NCBI RefSeq assembly: GCF_949987515.2
Contig: NC_082694.2
Location: 11,587,958 to 11,651,957, forward strand
Length of the DNA: 64,000 nt
From: Delphinus delphis
Lineage: Eukaryota; Chordata; Mammalia; Artiodactyla; Delphinidae
Direction of reading: 5' to 3'
The position numbers and the translations under genes were made by a program. Position 1 is the first letter of the stretch, and each line of letters begins with the position of its first letter. Positions 56,850 to 64,000 of the stretch are shown here, piece after piece. A model generated the notes under the pieces. That model did no database searches and was not told the origin of the DNA. It saw only the letters and a program-made list of their open reading frames with translations.

Positions 56850-58530
56850 TTAGTGGACTTTTGTTTCCGACAAAGTTGGAGTAACAGACAAGCAGATATG
56901 CCCTCCTGACTGAAACAACTTAAAAAATGGACAATATGTATGAACTAAACAGTTGGCAAGATGCTGGACGTCAGGCAGTGAGGGGCAGTGATCTCTGAGA
57001 GAGAGGAAATCAACCAGATGAGCCCTACAGTTGCCCCTGTTTACTGCCGTGCAGGTGTTCCCATGCCACGCCTCACGAGGGGAAACCAAGGCAGAGCTCA
57101 TGGAGCTGAGAGTCCAGGGAGACCCACACATGTAGAATTCACAGGATAAAGAACCAGACAGAGAACTCAGAGACGTACAGCCAGTCCCCTGCGATCATTC
57201 CGTTGACACTGGCTATTGCATAAGTGTGAGGAAACCACTCGAGGCTGCGGAAAGAATCACCCAAAAGGATTAGAGGGAACAGGGACTTCCCTGGTGGCAC
57301 AGTGGTTAAGAATCCACCTGCCAATGCAGGGGACATGGGTTCAAGCCCTGGTCCGGGAAGATCCCACATGCTGCGGAGCAACTAAGCCTGTGCACCACAA
57401 CTACTGCGCACCAAAACTACTGAGCCCACGAGCCGCATCTACTGAAGCCTGGGTGCTCTAGAGCCCGTGCTCCACAAGAGAAGCCACAGCAATGAGAAGC
57501 TTGCACACTGCAAGAAAGAGTAGCCCCCTGCTCACTGCACCTAGAGAAAGCCCAAACAGCAACGAAGACCCAATGCAGCCAAAAATAAATAAATAAAATT
57601 TATTAAAAACAAAAAAGATTAGAGGGAACAGTATCCAGTGCTCACATGGGGCTGGGAATAGTACGTTTTCCCACCAGCCAGTCTGGAATACCTTAAGACT
57701 CACAAATGAGAAAAAAAGAAATGTTAGGTGTAAAAGACCAAAGGTAAGGATGACAGATTTCTCATTGGAAAAAATGCAAGCAAGAAAACGTTGGAGCAAC
57801 ATTTTTAAAGTACTAAAAAGAAAAATAATCTAAAGCTCTATACTCAGCAAAATTATGTTTCCAAAATAAAAGAAGGCATAATAAAGACATTTTCAGACCT
57901 GCAAAAGTTGAGGGGATTTATCACCAACAGCCTTTTACTATAAGAAATATTAAAGGAAATTCTTCATGCAGAAGGAAAATAATATTGGATAGAAGTATGG
58001 GTTTGCACAAAGGAATGAAAAGCGCCAAAAATATCAATAGTAACTAAATGTGTCAATATATAAAATTTTTTTAGTATTTAAATCTCTTTAAACAAAAATC
58101 ATAACAACATAGTGTGAGGTGTATAACTTATGTAAAAGTAAAAATGTATGATAGTAAGAACAGCAAGGCCAGAAGGGGAGAAAAAGAAGTGTGCTATTGT
58201 AAGGTTCTTGTACTGTAAATGAAGTGCTGCAGTATCACCTACCTGGAAGTAGACTGTGATAAGTTGCAGATTTATACTATAAATCCTAAAGCTTCTACTA
58301 AAATAATAAAACCAAAACTTGTAGCCAAGTAGCCCACCAAAGAGTTAAAATGGAATTATAACGGTACTAAGTTTATCCAAAAGAAGGCAGAAAAAGAGGA
58401 AATGTGGGAGAATAAAGAGATTGTTCAAATAGAAAACAAACCTCCAGATGGCAGATGTAAACCTAACCATATTAACAAACACTTTAAATGCAAATACCCC
58501 AATTAAAAGGCAGAGATGATCAGGGTGGAG
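56850..58530 (+). repeat. Old L1M 5'/inter-ORF region with nested SINE
   Basis: 56860-57267 resembles an L1M 5' region. 57632-58530 is inter-ORF and endonuclease start: AGCTCTATACTCAGCAAAATTATG, AAAGACATTTTCAGACCTGCAAAAGTTGAGGGGATTTATCACC, GTAGACTGTGATAAGTTGCAG, ACCCCAATTAAAAGGCAGAGATGATCAGG. It is the same family part as 42070-42500. Confidence 0.7.
57268..57631 (+). mobile_element. Long CHR-type SINE with perfect 15-bp TSD
   Basis: The body at about 57283-57616 starts GGACTTCCCTGGTGGCACAGTGG and ends CAATGCAGCCAAAAATAAATAAATAAAATTTATTAAAAAC. Perfect repeats GATTAGAGGGAACAG lie at 57268-57282 and 57617-57631. Confidence 0.95.
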
Positions 58531-58587
58531 GTTGGCTGGCAGGTCCAGACCCTTCTTTTCCTCCCAGACCCTCTGAGGTGATTCCCT

Positions 58588-58676
58588 GCCACTGAGCCTG
58601 CGCTCTAGAGCCCGCGAGCTACAACTGCTGAGCCCACGTGCCACAACTACTGAAGCCCGCACATCTAGAGCCCATG
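58588..58676 (+). mobile_element. CHR-type SINE internal fragment
   Basis: CACTGAGCCTGCGCTCTAGAGCCCGCGAGC...CCACAACTACTGAAGCCCGCACATCTAGAGCCC is the middle part of a long SINE with neither 5' box nor tail. It abuts the end of the L1M. Confidence 0.85.
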
Positions 58677-58987
58677 AGGGAAGTGTGGCGAGATGTGGCT
58701 CAATGATCCCAAACCTCCTTAGTGAGTCAGGGAGGGGCTGGAACGGGAGCTGGCGGGGGCAGCGCGTGTTCCTGGTGCAGCCGTGTACCTTTCCCGTGCT
58801 TACACTTGGTCTGGTCTGCGTTGTGGCTTCTAACCTCCGCGTGTAAGCGGAGAATCCACCGGCCTGGTTTGGACGTGTTGAAAACCCTTCACCTGCCTGG
58901 TGGGAACGTGGAGAACAGACTCTGCCGGCTCGGAGGAGTCACGTGACTCAGTTCCACTGCTTCCTTTGCTTCCCACCTTCTTCCTTT
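58677..58987. other. Intron, no recognised element
   Basis: GC-rich unique sequence. Confidence 0.4.
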
Positions 58988-59334
58988 AAGGATTGATGGG
59001 GTCTGGACTTCCCTAGTGGCACAGTGGTTAAGAATCTGCCTGCCAATTCAGGGGACACGGGTTCGAGCCCTGGTTTGGGAAGATCCCACATGCCGTGAGC
59101 AACTAAGCCTGTGCGCCACAACTACTGAGCCCGTGCACCACAACTACTGAAGCCTGGGCACCTAGATCCCGTGCTCCGCAACAAGAGAATCCACGCAATG
59201 AGAACCCTGCACACCGCAACGAAGAGTAGCCCCTGCTCACCACAACTAGAGAAAACCGTGGGCAGCAATGAAGACCCAACACAGCCAAAAATAAATAAAT
59301 TTTTTTTTTTTAAAAAAAAAGGATTGATGGGGTC
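58988..59334 (+). mobile_element. Long CHR-type SINE with perfect 16-bp TSD
   Basis: The body at 59004-59318 starts TGGACTTCCCTAGTGGCACAGTGG and ends CAACACAGCCAAAAATAAATAAAT, a T run, then an A run. Perfect repeats AAGGATTGATGGGGTC lie at 58988-59003 and 59319-59334. Confidence 0.96.
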
Positions 59335-59544
59335 AACCAAATTTTCAGGCTGTTGATATTTAACTGAACTTGCACATGGCCTCTTTTCTCCACATCCAAG
59401 CAAACCCAGATTGAATTTCCTACAACCAGCTGAGTGAGGAGTGGGAAAGAGAACCCTGGATTCCATTTCTGATTCATGCCGGACCGTGTCATGGAGAGGG
59501 CATTCTGAGTGGTGCGGGGGCACCTCGTCATGGAAGGGGTGGAA

Positions 59545-59648
59545 TCTCAAGGTCAGGACGCTGTGACCTTGGGCCTTACCCCTGGGAGTCTCAGCTTCCT
59601 TCTCTCTTAAAGCCTAGCGCATGGTAGGCGCTCAGTAAATACTTGACT
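59545..59648 (+). repeat. MIR SINE fragment
   Basis: CGCTGTGACCTTGGGCCTTACCC..GAGTCTCAGCTTCCTTCTCTC..CTAGCGCATGGTAGGCGCTCAGTAAATACTTG; the core is partly deleted. Confidence 0.75.
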
Positions 59649-61095
59649 CTCCTCTTCCTTCTTCCTGGATGTGATTCCAGTGAAGGGTCCCAACTCTCTC
59701 CCCTTCTCCTCTCCCCGTCCCCGACCCTAACACATTCTACCTGCCTGGGAGCTGCCTGCTTGGGGCTCTTCAGGGTGCAGCCTTGGACCCTGGAGGCAAG
59801 TCAGATTCTCAGCAAATCAGACTCCAAAGCATCAGCATCTGCAAAGACAGGCCCGGGGCCAGCACAGGCTGCATGGTCCCCACTGTGGGCCGCACCCGCA
59901 ACCCCCGTAGAGCTGCAGCCACAGCTGCTGACCTTGGCCCTGCACAGCCAAATTCTTCACAGCGACCTTCTACAGTATCCCTTGGTCCTTGAGTGTTACC
60001 TGTACCTGGATGGCTTGGGGCTGTGCCGTCCAACACTGAAAGACGCCACCCCTGGGCTCACTGGGTCCTCAGAATCAGTCTCCACTACAGGAGTTTAGGC
60101 CCCCCCTCCATTAGGGCCCCTCCGTGGGCGCCTTCTCATCTCCGTCCCCCGGCTGCTCCGTTTCTCCTCAGTGTATCCCCGAATGCCACATGGGAGAGCA
60201 GAACTGGCTGAAGCAGCGTAAAGAAATACGTGGACAAAATTGGAGCAAATAAAGTCTTAGAAGATATCTCTGACCCAGCATGATGATAAGGTTATCAGCA
60301 AACACACATCGACTGTTCCTTTCATGTCAGACACGGAGCTGCTGTTTGCTGTTTGGAGATATAGTCCAGCTGGACAATGACAGAGTCATTATATTTTAAA
60401 GATTGCACAAGAGAACACTGAAACAATTACAAGTGTTTATAAATTAAAGAAGAAAAAGTGGTGTGATGCTGACCCCGTGGTTATTCAGTAGACTTAGTCC
60501 CAAGACTGGATCCTCAGGGAGATGCACCACCACCTCCTTTATCTGGCAGCAGCCATTTCTTGGAACACAGCCAAGGCCTGAAATAAGCAAAACAGAACTC
60601 TGAGAATCCCAAAGAGATGACACGAAGTCCACGTGCTGAAGCTCAAGCCCTCACCCTACTCCTGAAGGAGCCTGTCCAGCCTCCGCTAGGAGCCTGCTTC
60701 TGCCAGTCGACTCTTACATGTGGTTCCTGGTTTCCTGCGGTGCTGCAGACTAGGAAGGATATATGGTCTCCAAATGCAGGCAGCTAAGAGTGCTGGTGAC
60801 CAAACAAGAGCCAGAAGAACTAGAAAAACGAAACTGAAAAATCCAAGAGCTCAGGGGTCAGTTCCCAACCCCAAGGAGGACTTGAAGCTCTTCTAGAAGG
60901 CAAAGTGGGCTCCAGACAAGGTGGGCTAAGTGCAGGGAGACAGGCAGGCAGGCAGGTACAAGAAGGACTGTCATGCGAGGGCCTCCCTCCATCCTGGATG
61001 CTGCAGATTTGCTATTCCCTGGAATACAATAGATAGTGTGTGTTTAAAGGCTCAGCTCTTCACAGCAATCCCCTAGACATGTATCTCTCAAAACA
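59649..61095. other. Intron, no recognised element
   Basis: Unique, moderately GC-rich. Overlapping frames at 59643-60211 in three phases show no protein family. Confidence 0.4.
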
Positions 61096-61990
61096 GATCA
61101 GTAGGTCAGCCTAACATGGCAGGTACCATTTTGCTCCCCATCCAATTTCATAAGGAGAAACAGAGCCAAGAAAAATCCTGGCTTGTGCCTGGACCATGTG
61201 TAGCTAGTGGTGCTGGTGGAGGATTCTACGTCTGAGGGTCATGGGTCCAGCTGGCTAGGAATGCATATGTGGGCAGGGTAGGGGGAATTAAGGCACAACA
61301 CCAAGTAACTGGGTAGCAGGGTAGAAAGGGTTCAGCCCGTACTCGGAAAGGATCCAGGGCCTGATCTGGCAAACCTCCTAAGAAGGGACTGGCTGGGGCC
61401 CAAGTGTTGACCTCAGTAGAAGGGCCGTCTCAGTGGTTACTGTAACAGCTTAATCAGCCAGACCCTTTGCTCAGCTCCAGCCTAATTTTTCTAGGGCACC
61501 AACGAGTCTCTGACCAACTCCCTCCCTTTCCATTTCATAGACCAAAGACCCCTTTCTCTGGACAGACTGAGAGCCTTCAAGAGGAATCCCAATTCTGGGG
61601 CTCCAGATTAAGTCCTAGGCTCTGCTCATCTCTGCTGTCACTTTCTGATTGTAGGGATTTAGAAAGACAGCACAGTAAAAAACACTTTATGATGGTTCGT
61701 TATTTCTCAATTTTGAAAGAATCTTGCTCCAAGATTAGAGGACTTGGCTCTAATTGTTCAAAAGAGGTTTCCACTCCTGACTCCCTGACATTCCTGAGTC
61801 CCTGCTAGGTAAAGTGCCAGGACCTGTGTAATTGTGGCCGCCTTTAATCCTCCAGCAGTCCTATGAGTGGGAATAACTGTCCACATGGGTGGAGGCATTA
61901 AGACCAGAGGTACATGCTATTTCTCCAGATCTAGTGAAAGTTGGGGACAGGGGTTCTAACTCAGTTTTTCTAAATCCTAACCTTTTATCC
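61096..61990 (-). repeat. Two MIR-like remnants
   Basis: 61100-61175 (ATGGCAGGTACCATTTTGCTCCCCATCCAATTTCATAAGGAGAAACAGAG) and 61800-61970 (TAGGTAAAGTGCCAGGACCTGTG..TTTAATCCTCCAGCAGTCCTATGAGTGGGAATAACTGTCC) follow the reverse MIR order. 61180-61790 between them is unremarkable intron. Confidence 0.55.
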
Positions 61991-63064
61991 CTAATTCTGG
62001 ACCTTGCTTTTTTTCTGGGGGAGGGAGAGGATAACTTTGTTTCTGGCTCCTGGGTCCCATGATAATCGATGTTCTACACTTAGCCCTCATTTAACATTAT
62101 CCACAATTTGTAAACAAGCCTCTGTGTTTTATTGTTAGCCTCTGGTCACTGGAAAAAAATCATCTCCTAGTGAGAACATCCACATGTCATATTTGTGAGT
62201 GTCTTATGTTCACAGGTCTTATCTTGTCAAGCAAATTAGAGTTGGAGGTAGCAGGCAGTAAAACTGACCCTCATCACTGATAAAGAAAAGAGAGATTACT
62301 AAAATGACCCAAGGACGATCCATTTTATTGGCAGCATTCCTTTGAAGATCTCAGCCCAAACTTCTTAAGGGCGTAAAGAAGGCAATTATAAATTTTATAT
62401 GCGATGGATAACATCCAGACATATGATGTGGATAGAGCTGGCATCCATCCTGGGCCAATTTTGAATCTACTGTATTCTCATTTTGCCCTCCCTTGAGAGG
62501 GTTTATAATCCTCAGAAGGATTCACTCTATTACATCAAGGAAATATGAATGGGGAAGAAATGAAGCTTCACAAGTTGACTTCTGAATTTGTGATCATCTC
62601 AGTTAAGATTCTTTCGGATGCAAGTAGGAGAGACCCATTGCAGACTTGCTCAAGTAAGAAAGGAGAATATATCTTAAGAGAGAGAGAGATGGGTTCTGGA
62701 ATCCAGGTCTCATGGGGACCAGGAACTTGGAAGGAGTCTAGAGTAGAGGCAGTTCTGCTCTTGGTTTCTCCTTCCCTTGGGGGTATAGTCTCAGGCTTTG
62801 CTTTTCTGGTGTCTGTCCATTCTCCATGCTCCTCTGCATATGTGGCTGCCCTTTGGCTCTGGAGTTTATAATATCTCCATGCTAGCTACTCCCTGAGATG
62901 GTGTCTCATAGATTCAGTGCTGAATCCCTGGCTCAGCTGGAGTTGGTGTCCTTCCCAACTCAGACGTGTTTGGTTAGGGAATGGGGTCACAGATCATGAA
63001 CATGCCTGCTGATGCCCCACGTGTATGGGTGGTAAGACAGTTCTCAGATAGTAGCTGAGCAGAT
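61991..63064. other. Intron; possible old repeat at 62590-62870
   Basis: 62595-62700 (CTCAGTTAAGATTCTTTCGGATGCAAGTAGGAGAGACCC..CTTGCTCAAGTAAGAAAGG) recalls a widespread ancient interspersed repeat whose family I cannot name with certainty. The rest is unique. Confidence 0.35.
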
Positions 63065-63715
63065 GTCTGTTATAGTACACATGATAGCTTTTAAAATATT
63101 TCCTAACTAATCCTTTCAGGCTGGTGTATAGAAAAGGAGTTGAATTTTTGTGGATGGATCTTATATCCAACGACCTTGTTAAGCTGTCATAACAATTCTG
63201 ATAATCTGTTTGTGGTTCCTTTGCGTTTCCTATGATCATAATCATATTCCCTGTGAAAAGTGATAGCTTGTTTCTTCCTTTACAGTTATTGACATTCATT
63301 TCTTTGTCATATCATTGAAGTGGCCAGAGCTTCCCATGCAATGCAATGGTTAAAGTGGTTGATAACGGGCACCTGTATTTTATTCTTGACTTTAACGGGC
63401 ACGTGCTTGCTTTTTCACCATTAAGGATGTTACTGGTGTGGCTATTCTGCTGATACTCTTTATCATGGTAAGGCAGGTATGTTTTACCCTTAGTTTATGA
63501 AGAGGTTTTTGTGTGTTTGTGTGTGCACTCGTGTTTTTCGTTTGGTTTTAAAATTATGAATGGATCTAAATTGTATGGAATTATTTACATTCCTTTATTT
63601 CACTGAGATAATCACACCTTTTCCTCCTTTAATCTGTTTATGTGGTGAATTTACAATAACATGTTTTCTAATGTTTAATAAATCTTGGGTTTAGGAATAA
63701 ATACAACTTAGTCAT

Positions 63716-63768
<53 letters not shown>

Positions 63769-64000
63769 AATTCACTGTTGATTCTGTCTGCTGATACTCA
63801 TTTAGGATTTTTCCATCTGTGATCATGAGAGAGGCTGTCCTGTGTTATTCCTTCCTAGTTCTGCCCTTGTCTAATTTGGATATCAAAGTTATAACCCCCC
63901 CTTTAAATGACTTGGGGAGGGAGTGTTTCTTCTTTTTCTGTTCTCTCAAAGAGTTTGTATAAAATGGAATGATCTGTTCCTTGCATATTTCATACAAATA
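63065..64000 (-). repeat. Old L1M ORF2 fragment, continues past window
   Basis: TTTGTGGATGGATCTTATATCCAACGACCTTGTTAAGC, GGGCACCTGTATTTTATTCTTGAC, TTTTTCACCATTAAGGATGTTACTGGTGTGG, and AATCTTGGGTTTAGGAATAAA are reverse-strand L1 ORF2 (reverse transcriptase) landmarks. No open frame remains, and it runs off the right edge. Confidence 0.8.
63717..63766. repeat. (GT)25 microsatellite
   Basis: Uninterrupted GT run inside the terminal L1M. It is the longest dinucleotide run in the window. Confidence 0.98.

Noticed and set aside
51900..59100. Next ACOXL exon downstream of 51316 carrying GYM and the catalytic TFEG.. motif
   Set aside because: Scanned for it and found no in-phase acceptor with matching text, so the exon probably lies beyond the window or in unsearched decay.
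1..64000. CRISPR-like, phage, operon or toxin-antitoxin system
   Set aside because: SINE, L1, MIR and splice structure show nuclear mammalian DNA. No short regularly spaced repeats or bacterial gene arrangement exist.

Overview
This is nuclear DNA from a mammal, almost certainly a cetacean and probably a toothed whale. The strongest clue is at least twelve copies of the tRNA-derived CHR-type SINE. Its boxes read GGCTTCCCTGGTGGCGCAG and CCGGGAAGATCCCACATG. It occurs as a short ~200 bp form, resembling the cetacean-deletion subfamilies, and as a long ~310-360 bp form. The young L1 also has the long, CpG-rich 5'UTR seen in cetartiodactyl L1s. There is no bacterial or viral gene organisation, and almost all long reading frames are chance frames in repeats or intron.

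The window lies inside one large plus-strand gene, ACOXL (acyl-CoA oxidase-like). Two internal coding exons are visible: 29660-29776 and 51163-51316. Their splice phases fit exactly (AG from the first plus G from the second makes an Arg codon), and together they read as acyl-CoA oxidase sequence from the RQFG motif to the start of the C-terminal domain. The second exon carries an in-frame TAG at 51203-51205, upstream of where the family's catalytic glutamate would lie. This is the most notable observation in the window and suggests ACOXL is inactivated in this species or individual.

Everything else is intron: 1-29659 (5' side), 29777-51162 (the 21.4 kb intron between the exons) and 51317-64000 (3' side). 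Layout: 1-11.3 kb has unique sequence with L2, MIR, hAT remnants, L1 fragments and two short SINEs. 11.3-14.4 kb is an old minus-strand L1 with two nested long SINEs. 15.6 kb has a 50-bp tandem duplication. 17.7-21 kb is an old plus-strand L1 interrupted by a SINE and a Tigger-type DNA transposon. 21-29.6 kb is mostly unique. 31-35.3 kb is another old minus-strand L1 with a nested SINE. 36-41 kb is unique, partly GC-rich. 41-51.1 kb is old plus-strand L1 sequence split by a structurally full-length 7.2 kb minus-strand L1 (42963-50182) with its target-site duplication. 51.3-63 kb has unique sequence, a probable LTR, MIRs, four SINE copies (three complete, one fragment) and L1M/hAT remnants. A final minus-strand L1 runs off the right end.

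I found no tRNA, rRNA, CRISPR, operon or new defence-type system. Repeat family names are assigned from recognised sequence features without a database search, so subfamily labels are tentative.
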